Origin: JAEUNX01 sp034004685
GTDB taxonomy: Bacteria; Pseudomonadota; Gammaproteobacteria; Burkholderiales; Rhodocyclaceae
Length of the DNA: 64,000 bases
Direction of reading: 5' to 3'
Assembly: GCA_034004685.1 (NCBI GenBank)
Contig: JAVEWG010000004.1
Location: 61,114 to 125,113, forward strand
In this document: one piece after another, positions 46,009-54,769 of the stretch
Layout: every line of letters begins with the position of its first letter
Numbering within the stretch: the stretch's first letter is position 1
Position numbers and translations under genes: made by a program
Notes under the pieces: model-generated
The model's database searches: none
Seen by the model: only the letters and a program-made list of their open reading frames with translations
Told to the model about the DNA's origin: nothing

Positions 46009-46632
46009 ATGACTTCCCGTCCGCCCCCCCGTCCCCAATCCTTGAGAACCGGGCATCTGCGCCGGGAAATCGCCGCCCTGGCCGCCCGCATGATGGCCGA
46101 GGACGGCATCCACGATTTCGGCTTCGCCAAGCGCAAGGCCGCCAAACAGCTGGGGGCCGCGGACACCGAGTCCCTGCCCAACAACACCGAGATCGAAGCG
46201 GAGCTGCGGGCCTACCAAGCCATTTTTCAGGACGAGGAGCACCTGGAGCGGCTCTATGAGTTGCGCCTGGTTGCCGTTTCGGTCATGCGTCTCCTGGAAG
46301 ACTTCCGGCCCTATCTCACCGGCCCGGTGCTGGAAGGCACCGCCGGGCGCTATTCCGAGGTGGAAGTGGATATCTTCCCGGAGAGCGCCAAGGAAGTGGA
46401 GATCTTCTTCCTGAACCGGGATATCCGTTACGACCTGCGGGAACCCCGCCGGCCTGGCCCCGAGGCCCCCGAGGCCTATCTGGATTTCGACTGGGAGGAT
46501 GTGCCCATCCGCGCCGCGGTGTTCTCCCACCAATCGGAGCGCAACGCCCGCCGGGGCGGCAGCCGCACCCATGAGCGGGCCCGGCTCGCCACCGTGGAAG
46601 CCCTGGTGCGGGACATGGAAGCCGGACAATGA
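46009..46632 (+). CDS. Conserved hypothetical protein, possible nucleotidyltransferase fold
   Basis: A 207-residue soluble protein that I recall as commonly neighbouring mpl in betaproteobacteria, but it has no established name known to me. The core YELRLVAVSVMRLLEDFRPY, then GPVLEGTAGRYSEVEVDIF and PESAKEVEIFFLNRDIRYDL has a G-[TS]-x(8)-D-I pattern reminiscent of nucleotidyltransferase metal sites. That is a weak hint, not proof. The N-terminus is basic, and the C-terminus (RNARRGGSRTHERARL) is Arg-rich. The open frame runs further upstream, but the ATG at 46009 is the first that avoids overlap with mpl's promoter region; TAGAAT at 45963 may be a -10 box. Confidence 0.72.
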   Translation: MTSRPPPRPQSLRTGHLRREIAALAARMMAEDGIHDFGFAKRKAAKQLGAADTESLPNNTEIEAELRAYQAIFQDEEHLERLYELRLVAVSVMRLLEDFRPYLTGPVLEGTAGRYSEVEVDIFPESAKEVEIFFLNRDIRYDLREPRRPGPEAPEAYLDFDWEDVPIRAAVFSHQSERNARRGGSRTHERARLATVEALVRDMEAGQ

Positions 46633-47174
46633 AACCGGCTCTGCGCCACGGCCTGGTGGTCCTGGTGGTGGTAGCCGCGGCCGGCGCCGGTGCGCTCACC
46701 CGCCAGACCCTGGATCGGACCGGCGCCCCGCCCCCCTCCGCCCAGGCCCCCGCCAGCCAGTTCCTGAGCCTGATCTTGCCAGACACCCAGGGCACCCCCC
46801 AGGCCCTGGCCCAATGGCATGGTCAAGTCGTCGTGGCCAACTTCTGGGCCACCTGGTGCCCCCCCTGCCGCACCGAAATCCCGGCCTTCGCCCGCATCAG
46901 CGAGCGCTACGCCGGCCAGGGAGTGCAATTCCTGGGGATCAGCATCGACACCCCCGCCAAGGTGGAGGCCTTCCAGAAAGAAGCAGGGGTACCCTACCCC
47001 TTGCTGATCGGCTCGCCGGAAACCCTGGAACTCTCCGCCAGGCTGGGCAATCACGCCCAAGCCCTGCCATTTACCGCGATTTTTGATCAGGGCGGGCGCC
47101 TGCGCCATGTGCGGCTGGGCACCTTGAGCGAAAGCGATCTGGAAGGCAAAATCCGCTCGCTACTTTCCCCCTGA
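46629..47174 (+). CDS. TlpA/ResA-like thiol-disulfide reductase
   Basis: A 181-residue membrane-anchored or exported thioredoxin-fold protein. An N-terminal hydrophobic segment (HGLVVLVVVAAAGAGALT) anchors or exports it. The active site is CPPC in VVVANFWATWCPPCRTE, and the cis-proline region is ALPFTAIFDQGG. These proteins reduce disulfides in the periplasm, for example during cytochrome c assembly. The ATG overlaps the previous stop by 4 bp. In related genomes a TlpA-like gene precedes aroQ-accB-accC, as here. The physiological partner is unknown. Confidence 0.9.
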   Translation: MKPALRHGLVVLVVVAAAGAGALTRQTLDRTGAPPPSAQAPASQFLSLILPDTQGTPQALAQWHGQVVVANFWATWCPPCRTEIPAFARISERYAGQGVQFLGISIDTPAKVEAFQKEAGVPYPLLIGSPETLELSARLGNHAQALPFTAIFDQGGRLRHVRLGTLSESDLEGKIRSLLSP

Positions 47175-47225
47175 ACGCCCGCCCCGGCTAGACAAGTTGT
47201 TACCATTTACGGCAAACTTGCCGCC

Positions 47226-47717
47226 ATGAAGCGGACAACACGCAGCAAAAAGACCGAGACAGAAAGCCCCTCGCAAGCCCGCATCCTGGTCTTGCACGGC
47301 CCTAATCTCAACCTGCTCGGCACCCGGGAACCCCAGATCTACGGTACAACCACCCTGGCGGACATCCATCTCGCCATGGAAAGCCGCGCCAGGTCCCAAG
47401 GGGTGATCGTGGAGTCCTTCCAGAGCAACCACGAAGGCCAGCTCATCGACCGGGTTCAGGCCGCGGCCGCCGAAGGGGTGGGTTTCATCATCATCAACCC
47501 CGCCGGCTACACCCACACCAGCGTGGCCCTGCGGGATGCCCTGGCGGGGGTTGCCATCCCCTACGTGGAGGTTCATCTGTCCAACGTCCACGCCCGGGAA
47601 GCCTTCCGCCACCATTCCTATTTTTCGGACCAGGCTGTCGGGGTCATCTGCGGCCTGGGGGCCCATGGCTACATGGCTGCCCTGGATTTCGCCCTGTCCC
47701 GTCTGCACGACAACTAA
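47226..47717 (+). CDS. aroQ: AroQ, type II 3-dehydroquinate dehydratase
   Basis: Third step of the shikimate pathway. The small (163-residue) dodecamer-forming type: VLHGPNLNLLGTREPQIYG with the catalytic Tyr, FQSNHEGQLIDRVQ, IINPAGYTHTSVALRDAL and PYVEVHLSNVHAREAFRHHS with the catalytic His. A Lys/Thr-rich N-terminal tail of about 17 residues precedes the fold, so a shorter start is possible, but no closer in-frame ATG exists. It heads the accB-accC-prmA run. Confidence 0.96.
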   Translation: MKRTTRSKKTETESPSQARILVLHGPNLNLLGTREPQIYGTTTLADIHLAMESRARSQGVIVESFQSNHEGQLIDRVQAAAAEGVGFIIINPAGYTHTSVALRDALAGVAIPYVEVHLSNVHAREAFRHHSYFSDQAVGVICGLGAHGYMAALDFALSRLHDN

Positions 47718-47774
47718 GACTAAGCCACCAAGCCCAGCCGGCCAACCAGGCCGGCCTATCCGCTGGAGAAGCAC

Positions 47775-48218
47775 ATGGATCTGCGCAAGCTGAAGAAGCT
47801 CATCGACCTGGTACAGGAATCCGGAATTTCCGAACTGGAAGTGACCGAAGGCGAAGAAAAAGTCCGCATCGCCAAGCACATGCCGGCCCCCGCCGCCAGC
47901 TACATGACCCATGTCCCCGCTGCTGCCCCGCTGGCGCCGGCCCCCGTCGCGGAGGCACCCGCCGCCGCCAATGCCCTGCCCGCCGGCCATGTCGTGAAAT
48001 CCCCCATGGTGGGCACCTTCTACCGGGCCTCGGCTCCGGGCGCCAAGCCCTTCGTGGAGGTGGGCGACAGCATCGCCGATGGTCAGGCCCTGTGCATTAT
48101 CGAAGCCATGAAGCTGATGAACGAGATCGAATCCGATGCATCCGGCAGCGTCAAGGCGATCCTGGTGGAGAACGGTCAGCCGGTGGAGTTCGGCCAGCCC
48201 CTGTTCGTGATTGGCTGA
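47775..48218 (+). CDS. accB: AccB, biotin carboxyl carrier protein
   Basis: Carries biotin for acetyl-CoA carboxylase. The 147-residue protein has an N-terminal part DLRKLKKLIDLVQESGISEL, a Pro/Ala linker, and the C-terminal biotinyl domain with KSPMVGTFYRASAPGAKPF and the biotinylated lysine in IEAMKLMNEIE. It is 11 bp upstream of accC, with which it is normally cotranscribed. Confidence 0.97.
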   Translation: MDLRKLKKLIDLVQESGISELEVTEGEEKVRIAKHMPAPAASYMTHVPAAAPLAPAPVAEAPAAANALPAGHVVKSPMVGTFYRASAPGAKPFVEVGDSIADGQALCIIEAMKLMNEIESDASGSVKAILVENGQPVEFGQPLFVIG

Positions 48219-48228
48219 CGGCTCAGCG

Positions 48229-49590
48229 ATGTTCGAAAAGATTCTTATCGCCAACCGTGGCGAAATCGCCCTGCGGGTGCTGCGCGCCTGCCGCGAGATG
48301 GGCATCAAGACCGTGGCCGTCCATTCCGAGGCCGACACCGAAGCCAAATACGTCAAGCTGGCGGATGAGTCGGTGTGCATCGGTCCAGCGGCTTCCTCGG
48401 CCAGTTACCTCAACGTACCCGCCATCATTTCAGCGGCAGAGGTGACCGACGCAGAAGCCATCCACCCAGGCTATGGTTTCCTCTCCGAAAATGCCGATTT
48501 CGCCGACCGGGTGGAGCAATCCGGCTTCGTCTTCATCGGCCCCCGGGGGGACACCATCCGCCTGATGGGCGACAAGGTGTCTGCCAAGGATGCCATGCGC
48601 GCCGCCGGCGTGCCCTGTGTGCCGGGCTCCGACGGCGCCCTGCCGGAGGACCCCAAGGAAATCGTCCGGATCGCCCGGGCGGTGAAGTATCCGGTGATCA
48701 TCAAGGCGGCCGGTGGTGGTGGCGGGCGGGGGATGCGGGTGGTGCACACCGAAGCAGCCCTCCTCAACGCCGTGACCACCACCCGCTCGGAGGCTGGCGC
48801 GGCCTTCGGCAACCCCACGGTGTACATGGAGAAGTTCCTGGAAAATCCGCGCCACGTAGAGATCCAGGTGCTGGCCGACCAGCACGGCAATGCCGTGTAT
48901 CTGGGGGAGCGGGACTGCTCCATGCAGCGCCGCCACCAGAAGGTCATCGAGGAAGCCCCGGCGCCCGGGATCGACCGCCGCCTTATCGCCAAGGTGGGGG
49001 AGCGCTGCGCCGAAGCCTGCCGCAAGATCGGCTACCGGGGGGCGGGCACCTTCGAGTTTCTTTACGAGAACGGGGAGTTCTTCTTCATCGAGATGAACAC
49101 CCGGGTCCAGGTGGAACACCCGGTCACCGAGATGGTCACCGGCATCGACATCGTCCAGGCCCAGATCCGCATTGCCGCCGGCGAAAAGCTCTGGTTCAAG
49201 CAGCGGGACATCCAGTTGAAGGGCCACGCCATCGAGTGCCGGATCAACGCCGAGGATCCCTTCAAATTCACCCCCAGCCCGGGCAAGATCACCAACTGGC
49301 ACACCCCGGGCGGCCCGGGCATCCGGGTGGATTCCCATGTCTATAACGGCTACACGGTGCCCCAGCACTACGACTCCATGATCGGCAAGCTGATTGCCTA
49401 CGGCGACACCCGGGAGCAAGCCATCCGCCGGATGCGCATCGCCCTTTCGGAAATGCTGGTGGAAGGCATCAAGAGCAACGTGGCCCTGCATCAGGAGCTC
49501 ATGCTGGATGCCCGCTTCATGGAAGGGGGCACCAGCATCCATTACCTGGAGCACAAGCTGGCGGACCGCAATGAAGTGAAAAAGGCGTAA
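48229..49590 (+). CDS. accC: AccC, biotin carboxylase
   Basis: Carboxylates biotin on AccB using bicarbonate and ATP. An ATP-grasp protein of 453 residues: MFEKILIANRGEIALRVLRA, IHPGYGFLSENADFADRV, IIKAAGGGGGRGMRVV, ERDCSMQRRHQKVIEEAP, and FIEMNTRVQVEHPVTEMVTG. The ATG at 48229 is the family start; an upstream TTG at 48211 overlaps accB. The N-terminus and length match E. coli (449). Confidence 0.98.
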   Translation: MFEKILIANRGEIALRVLRACREMGIKTVAVHSEADTEAKYVKLADESVCIGPAASSASYLNVPAIISAAEVTDAEAIHPGYGFLSENADFADRVEQSGFVFIGPRGDTIRLMGDKVSAKDAMRAAGVPCVPGSDGALPEDPKEIVRIARAVKYPVIIKAAGGGGGRGMRVVHTEAALLNAVTTTRSEAGAAFGNPTVYMEKFLENPRHVEIQVLADQHGNAVYLGERDCSMQRRHQKVIEEAPAPGIDRRLIAKVGERCAEACRKIGYRGAGTFEFLYENGEFFFIEMNTRVQVEHPVTEMVTGIDIVQAQIRIAAGEKLWFKQRDIQLKGHAIECRINAEDPFKFTPSPGKITNWHTPGGPGIRVDSHVYNGYTVPQHYDSMIGKLIAYGDTREQAIRRMRIALSEMLVEGIKSNVALHQELMLDARFMEGGTSIHYLEHKLADRNEVKKA

Positions 49591-49603
49591 AGGAAGGCTC
49601 GCA

Positions 49604-50491
49604 ATGTGGCTATCCGTAACCCTTGAAGCCGAAGCCGAGCGGGCCGAAGCCCTGTCCGAAGCCCTGATGAACCAGGGTGCCCTGTCGGTGAGCATCGAGG
49701 ACGCGGACGCCGGCACCGAGGCCGAGAAGCCCCAGTTCGGCGAGCCCGGCCACCTGCCCACAGCCCTGTGGGATCACAGCCGGGTGATCGCCCTGTTCGA
49801 CGCCGACGCCGAACTCCTGCCCATGCTGGCCGCCGCCAGCGCCCAGGCCGGCTTCCCCCAGGTCCCCCGCTTCACCGTGGAGGAAGTGGCCGAGCAGAAC
49901 TGGGTGCAGCTTACCCAAAGCCAGTTCGACCCCATCCGCATCACCGACCGGCTGTGGATCGTGCCCTCCTGGCACGAGGCCCCGGACCCCGCCGCCATCA
50001 ACATCGAACTGGATCCGGGCATGGCCTTTGGCACCGGCTCCCACCCCACCACCCGGTTGTGCCTGGAATGGATCACCGAGAACGTGGGCCCCGGCCATAC
50101 CGTGCTGGACTACGGCTGCGGCTCGGGGATCCTGGGCATTGCCGCCGCCCGCATGGGGGCAGCCCAGGTACTGGGCGTGGATATCGACGCCAAGGCCCTG
50201 GAAGCCGCCGCCGACAACGCCCGGCGCAATGGGGTAAGCCTGACCCTCCAGCATTCCGCCCAGCCCCTGGACGCCACCTTCGACCGGGTGGTGGCCAACA
50301 TCCTCACCAACCCCCTGTGCGTGCTGGCCCCGCTTCTGGCGGCCCGGGTCGCGGCCGGCGGGCGCATTGCCCTTTCCGGGGTGCTGGAACCTCAGGCCGA
50401 GCGGGTGGTGGAAGCCTACGCCCCCTACCTGGCCCTCAAGGTGGGGGCCGTCAGTGAAGGCTGGGTGCGGCTGGAGGGAGCGCGGGCCTGA
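49604..50491 (+). CDS. prmA: PrmA, ribosomal protein L11 methyltransferase
   Basis: Trimethylates L11 at several amino groups. The 295 residues have an N-terminal substrate-recognition domain (MWLSVTLEAEAERAEALSEA) and a SAM-binding domain: ELDPGMAFGTGSHPTTRLCL, VLDYGCGSGILGIAAARMG, and VVANILTNPLCVLAPLLA with the NxxxxPL motif. AAGGAAGG precedes the ATG. Its TGA shares the A with the next ATG. Confidence 0.97.
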   Translation: MWLSVTLEAEAERAEALSEALMNQGALSVSIEDADAGTEAEKPQFGEPGHLPTALWDHSRVIALFDADAELLPMLAAASAQAGFPQVPRFTVEEVAEQNWVQLTQSQFDPIRITDRLWIVPSWHEAPDPAAINIELDPGMAFGTGSHPTTRLCLEWITENVGPGHTVLDYGCGSGILGIAAARMGAAQVLGVDIDAKALEAAADNARRNGVSLTLQHSAQPLDATFDRVVANILTNPLCVLAPLLAARVAAGGRIALSGVLEPQAERVVEAYAPYLALKVGAVSEGWVRLEGARA

Positions 50492-51594
50492 TGCTAACCC
50501 GCTGCCCGGCCTGCCAGACCGTCTTCCGGGTCACCCCCGAGCAACTGGCGGCACGCCAGGGCCGGGTCCGCTGCGGCCACTGCCTCAACGCCTTCGACGC
50601 CGGCCGCCATGCCCTGCCGGAAACCCCTGGCGCCGACCTCACCGCGCCGCCGACTCCGGCTCCCACGGAATCCCGACCAGCCCCCGAGGCGGTCGCACCA
50701 CCCTCGCCCCTGTGCACCCTGGAGTTCGAGGTGGTGGCCCTGGAAGAGGAGGAAGACCCGCCAGCCACCGTTGCGCCCGCCCAGGCAGAAGCAGCCGCCC
50801 CGCAGCCCCCTGACCATCTGGCCTCGCCCCTGGGGCTGGAGCCCTGGCTGCCGGATGAGTGGCCCGAGGAAACCGCCGATCGGCGCGAACCCCGGGAAAC
50901 CCTTCCCGCCCCCCCGGAGGTGGAAGAAAAAACAGAAGCGGCCGACGACTGGACCTTCTTACCCCCGCCAGAGACCAGGCCGCGCCAGGAAACTGCACCC
51001 CTGGCCCCGACCGAACCAGAACATCCCGCCGGCGAGGAGCCGGCCGGCTCCGTCCCGGATGAAGCGCCTGCATCGCAACCCGTCATGCCGGCCAGTCTGG
51101 CCCTGGATGAGCCCCCGCCCGCCCGCAACGGCGTCTGGGGCGTGGCAGGAGGGGTGCTGGCGGCCCTCTTGCTGGCCCAGGGCGCCATGCTGTTCCGCCA
51201 GGCCCTGAGCCAGGAGATCCCGGCCCTCCGGCCGGTTTTCGAGCGGCTCTGCCTCCATCTGGGCTGTGCCATGCCCCTGCCCCGGGACGCCGGCGCCATC
51301 AGTATCGAAGCCACCGATCTCCACCCCGAGCCGGGCTCCGACGGGCGATTCGTGCTCCACGCCACGGTGCGCAACCGGGCACCCTTCCTCCAGGCCCACC
51401 CCCACCTGGAACTCACCCTGACCGACAACGCCGACAAGGTGCTGGTGCGCCGGGTGTTCAGCCCTGAGGAATGGCTGAGGGACACCAATCCGACGGAAGG
51501 CTTCCCACCCGGGCGGGAACTCAACGTGAAGCTGGCCTTCTCCGCTGCCGGCGTGGCAGCGGTGGGCTACCGGGTGTACGCCTTCTACCCGTAA
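50491..51594 (+). CDS. DUF3426 zinc-ribbon membrane protein
   Basis: A 367-residue protein. The first 40 residues are an MJ0042-type zinc ribbon: CPACQTVF, then RVRCGHCLNAFDAG. A long Pro/Glu-rich low-complexity spacer (about 50-205) leads to one membrane helix (GVWGVAGGVLAALLLAQGAM), and the C-terminus is a DUF3426 domain (about 240-367) with RNRAPFLQAHPHLELTLTDN and PGRELNVKLAFSA. In related genomes this gene follows prmA, as here. A signalling or envelope role is possible, but function is not known. Confidence 0.9.
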   Translation: MLTRCPACQTVFRVTPEQLAARQGRVRCGHCLNAFDAGRHALPETPGADLTAPPTPAPTESRPAPEAVAPPSPLCTLEFEVVALEEEEDPPATVAPAQAEAAAPQPPDHLASPLGLEPWLPDEWPEETADRREPRETLPAPPEVEEKTEAADDWTFLPPPETRPRQETAPLAPTEPEHPAGEEPAGSVPDEAPASQPVMPASLALDEPPPARNGVWGVAGGVLAALLLAQGAMLFRQALSQEIPALRPVFERLCLHLGCAMPLPRDAGAISIEATDLHPEPGSDGRFVLHATVRNRAPFLQAHPHLELTLTDNADKVLVRRVFSPEEWLRDTNPTEGFPPGRELNVKLAFSAAGVAAVGYRVYAFYP

Positions 51595-51606
51595 TAAGGC
51601 CGGGGC

Positions 51607-52068
51607 CTAGCGGGACACCCGGGTGACACCCCGATCCTCCAGGACACGCACCCGCTCGCCGATCTGGAAGCCTTCACCGCCATCTTCCTGCACCACGGCG
51701 AACACCGAGCCGCTTTCTAGTCGCACGGTGATCTCCACGCCGGGCTTGCGGGTGGAAGCTTCCTCGATGGCGGCACCGGCCACCGCGCCGGCGACCGCCC
51801 CCACCACTGCCCCCACCGCGGCCCCTTTTCCGGAGCCGATGGAACTGCCGGCAACGCCTCCCACCGCTGCGCCGGCCACGGTGCCCACCGGGGACTTGGT
51901 GCCTTCGAGCTTGACGGCGCGGACCGCTTCCACGGTGCCGTACTTGACGCTCATCACCCGGCGGGCCTCGGCGCGGCCATAGGTGTCACCCCCCAGGCTG
52001 GAGGCGCAGCCCCCCAGGCCCAGGGCGGCCACCAGGGCCAGGAGCGTGGAAAAACGCATGTTCACCAT
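51607..52068 (-). CDS. Glycine-zipper outer-membrane lipoprotein (SlyB/Pcp-like)
   Basis: A 153-residue lipoprotein with lipobox GLGGC (Cys about 21). The middle is a glycine-zipper 2TM segment, VAGAAVGGVAGSSIGSGKG, followed by AVVGAVAGAVAGAAIEE. The C-terminus is a small beta domain (VEITVRLESGSVFAVVQED). Such proteins (SlyB, Pcp) are structural outer-membrane lipoproteins linked to Mg and envelope stress. The ATG at 52068 has GGAG upstream; an ATG at 52059 is in frame. It overlaps the end of the kinase gene by 7 bp. Confidence 0.88.
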   Translation of the reverse strand: MVNMRFSTLLALVAALGLGGCASSLGGDTYGRAEARRVMSVKYGTVEAVRAVKLEGTKSPVGTVAGAAVGGVAGSSIGSGKGAAVGAVVGAVAGAVAGAAIEEASTRKPGVEITVRLESGSVFAVVQEDGGEGFQIGERVRVLEDRGVTRVSR

Positions 52069-52997
52069 GGATATTCTCCAAATTCAACGTGATAACGGGC
52101 GGCGATCACCTCCCGGCTGGGGGCGTGGTTCTGTCCGCCCCGGGACGCGATCTTGATGGCCCCCATGAGGGACGCCAGCCGGCCGGTCTTCTCCCAGCCC
52201 CAGCCTTGCTGGATGCCGTGGAGCAGACCGGCCCGGTAGGCGTCGCCGCAGCCGGTGGGATCCTCCAGGGCCTCCGGGCAGGCGCAGGGAATCTCGATGC
52301 GCCGACCCTGGGCGTAGATATGGGAGCCCTCGCCCCCCAGGGTCACCACCAGGGCCTCCACCCGGGTGGCCAGATCCTCCAGGGAACGGCCGGTCTTCTC
52401 GCACAGCAAGCGGGCCTCGTAGTCATTGACCGAGCAGAAGCTGGCCAGTTGCAGGCACTCCAGCAACTCGTCGCCCGAGAACATGGGCAGACCCTGGCCC
52501 GGATCGAAGACAAAAGGGATGTCCCCATCGAAGAACTGGCGGGCATGGGTCAGCATGCCGTCCCGCCCGTCCGGCGCTACGATCCCCAGGCGAATATCCG
52601 CCGCGTCCCCCACCTGGTTGAGGTGGGAATGGTTCATGGCACCGGGATGGAAGGCGGTGATCTGGTTATCGTCCAGGTCGGTGGTGATGAAGGCCTGGGC
52701 GGTGTAGGTGCCGGCCACAGTCTGCACATGGGCCTGGTCCAGGCCCAGGGCGGCCAGGCGCTCCCGGTAGGGTCCGGCATCGTCCCCCACGGTGGCCATG
52801 ATCTTGGGGGATTCCCCCAGGAGGCGCAGGTTGTAGGCGATGTTGCCGGCGCAGCCGCCAAATTCCCGGCGCAGCTCCGGCACCAGGAAGGCCACGTTCA
52901 GGATGTGGATCTGCTCCGGCAGGATGTGATTCTTGAAGCGATCATGAAACACCATGATCGAGTCGAAGGCGATGGAGCCACAGACGAGGACGGACAT
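52062..52997 (-). CDS. PfkB-family kinase, adenosine-kinase-like
   Basis: A 311-residue ribokinase-fold kinase. MSVLVCGSIAFDSIMVF begins the fold, RREFGGCAGNIAYNLRLLG forms the substrate site, and the anion hole with catalytic Asp is EDPTGCGDAYRAGLLHG. Many PfkB proteins have GAGD where this has GCGD. Similar betaproteobacterial proteins are annotated as adenosine kinases, which would phosphorylate adenosine to AMP. The sugar or nucleoside specificity is inferred, not visible. The start is at 52997. Confidence 0.82.
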   Translation of the reverse strand: MSVLVCGSIAFDSIMVFHDRFKNHILPEQIHILNVAFLVPELRREFGGCAGNIAYNLRLLGESPKIMATVGDDAGPYRERLAALGLDQAHVQTVAGTYTAQAFITTDLDDNQITAFHPGAMNHSHLNQVGDAADIRLGIVAPDGRDGMLTHARQFFDGDIPFVFDPGQGLPMFSGDELLECLQLASFCSVNDYEARLLCEKTGRSLEDLATRVEALVVTLGGEGSHIYAQGRRIEIPCACPEALEDPTGCGDAYRAGLLHGIQQGWGWEKTGRLASLMGAIKIASRGGQNHAPSREVIAARYHVEFGEYPW

Positions 52998-53060
52998 GAA
53001 AGGCTTTTCCCGGCAAAGCGTCAATTATCGCACCGGCCCCGGCCAATCCCCAGACGGCCC

Positions 53061-53089
53061 CTGTCATCGTTCCGTAACGCCGGATTAAC
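53061..53089 (+). promoter_or_regulatory. Possible Pho box upstream of the OlsB-like gene
   Basis: CTGTCAT (53061), CCGTAAC (53072) and GATTAAC (53083) are 7-mers on an exact 11-bp period. The first matches the PhoB half-site CTGTCAT perfectly; the others are degenerate. A phosphate-starvation control site would fit an ornithine-lipid gene. The match is moderate. Confidence 0.33.
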
Positions 53090-53144
53090 GGAAGCGCAAC
53101 GCGCCGTCCCTAGAGTGCATCCCGTACTCACTGAGGATGAAGCC

Positions 53145-53903
53145 ATGCTCCAAGAACGGGAATCCCTACGCAGCCGCCCCGGCCGCAACCTCCACGTGGG
53201 CCTCGCCACCTGCGAAACCGAAATCCTGGAGGCCCAGAAGCTGCGCTACCGAGTGTTCGCGGTTGAGTTGGGGGCACGCCTGAACTGCCGCATCCCGGGG
53301 GTGGACCGGGACATCTACGACCCCTACTGCGAACACCTCATCGTCCGGGACGAGGACGCCGGCCGCATCGTCGGCACCTACCGCATCCTGTCTCCCGCCG
53401 CCGCCCGCCAGGTGGGAGGTTACTACTCGGAAAACGAGTTCGATCTCACCCGCCTCCAGCACCTGCGCAATAGCACGGTGGAGATCGGCCGCTCCTGTAT
53501 TGATCCGGATTACCGCTCCGGCGCGGTGATTACCCTACTGTGGTCGGGGCTCGCCCGCTACATGCTGGAAAACGGCTACGACTACCTGATCGGCTGCGCC
53601 TCGGTGAGCATGGCCGACGGGGGCCACGCCGCCGCCAGCCTCTACCACGCCCTGCGGGACGCCCATCAGGCCCCCCTGGAATACCACGTCTTTCCCCGCT
53701 GCCCCCTGCCCATGGAGCGCCTGCGCACCGATCTGCCGGCCGAGGCGCCGCCCCTCATCAAAGGCTATCTGCGGGCCGGCGCCTGGATCTGCGGCGAACC
53801 CGCCTGGGATCCCGATTTCAATACCGCCGACCTGCCGATCCTGCTGCCCATGAGCCGGCTGGATGAGCGCTACGCCCGCCACTTCCTGGGCAAACAGGCT
53901 TGA
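53145..53903 (+). CDS. olsB: OlsB-like GNAT N-acyltransferase (ornithine lipid synthesis)
   Basis: OlsB attaches a 3-hydroxyacyl group from ACP to the alpha-amino group of ornithine, making lyso-ornithine lipid. The 252 residues show the OlsB acetyltransferase-like family: AQKLRYRVFAVELGARLNC, DPYCEHLIVRDEDAGRIVGT, then STVEIGRSCIDPDYRSGAV and LLWSGLARYMLENGYDYLIG. Relatives are sometimes annotated as hemolysin or GNAT proteins. The ATG follows GAGG. The next gene, an OlsA-like acyltransferase, overlaps it, which strengthens the assignment. Confidence 0.85.
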   Translation: MLQERESLRSRPGRNLHVGLATCETEILEAQKLRYRVFAVELGARLNCRIPGVDRDIYDPYCEHLIVRDEDAGRIVGTYRILSPAAARQVGGYYSENEFDLTRLQHLRNSTVEIGRSCIDPDYRSGAVITLLWSGLARYMLENGYDYLIGCASVSMADGGHAAASLYHALRDAHQAPLEYHVFPRCPLPMERLRTDLPAEAPPLIKGYLRAGAWICGEPAWDPDFNTADLPILLPMSRLDERYARHFLGKQA

Positions 53904-54760
53904 GTCTGACCGCCTCAAGCGCCCCGGGGAGCGACACCGCGCCCCTCGGCATTTCCCCGGGATCCCCCGCCCCTGGCAAAATCGGGGCGGTGAAGGCCCC
54001 ACCAACCCCCCGCCCCGCTTCCCTGCCCCTGCAAGCCCTGCGTTACGGCCGGCTGATCGTCCACCTGCTGCGGGGCGCCCTGACGGTGATCCTGGTCTTC
54101 GGCTGGGCCTCCCCGGCCCGCCGCCGGACCCTGCGCCAGGCCTGGTCAGCCCGCTTGCTGGCGATCCTGGGGCTGAAGCTGGAAGTCAGCGGCGAGCCCC
54201 TCGCCCCAGGCAGCCTGCTGGTGGCCAACCACATCTCCTGGGTGGATGTCTTCGCCATCAACGCGGTGGCGCCGGCAGCCTTTGTGTCCAAGGCGGAAGT
54301 ACGCCGCTGGCCCCTCATCGGCTGGCTGGCCGCCCGCAACGAAACGGTCTTCCTGCGCCGGGGCAGCCGTGGCCACGCCAGGATCGTCAACGGCGAAATC
54401 GCCCGGATCCTGGCCGACGGCGGGCTGGTGGCAGTCTTTCCGGAAGGCACCACCAGCGATGGCAGCCATGTCCTGCATTTTCACGGGGCCTTGCTGCAAG
54501 CCGCCCTGGACACTAGCCATGGCGTCCAGCCCGCAGCCCTTTCATACAGGGACCAGATGGGACAACGCGCCCTTGCCCCCGCCTATACCGGCGACACCAC
54601 CTTGAAGCAATGCCTGGCGGCTATTGTCAGATCACAGGGGCTGGTAGCGCGAATAACCATCCACCCGACGATACCCGCCTCGCCCCAAAGCGATCGTAAA
54701 AGGATTTCGCGACAAGCCCGGGAAGTCATCGCGGGAGATATCGCCAGGCCCCCGTTCTGA
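53900..54760 (+). CDS. OlsA/PlsC-like 1-acyl-glycerol-3-phosphate acyltransferase
   Basis: An integral-membrane O-acyltransferase of the PlsC fold. A hydrophobic N-terminal helix (RLIVHLLRGALTVILVFGW) precedes the catalytic NHISWVDVF (HxxxxD), the substrate-binding VFPEGTTSDGSHV and the region ALSYRD. With OlsB it would complete ornithine lipid; alternatively it makes phosphatidic acid. The open frame begins with TTG at 53900, overlapping the olsB stop. GTG at 53990 (256 residues) gives a more usual N-terminus. No strong ribosome site decides. Confidence 0.83.
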   Translation: MSLTASSAPGSDTAPLGISPGSPAPGKIGAVKAPPTPRPASLPLQALRYGRLIVHLLRGALTVILVFGWASPARRRTLRQAWSARLLAILGLKLEVSGEPLAPGSLLVANHISWVDVFAINAVAPAAFVSKAEVRRWPLIGWLAARNETVFLRRGSRGHARIVNGEIARILADGGLVAVFPEGTTSDGSHVLHFHGALLQAALDTSHGVQPAALSYRDQMGQRALAPAYTGDTTLKQCLAAIVRSQGLVARITIHPTIPASPQSDRKRISRQAREVIAGDIARPPF

Positions 54761-54769
54761 TTCCCAGCC

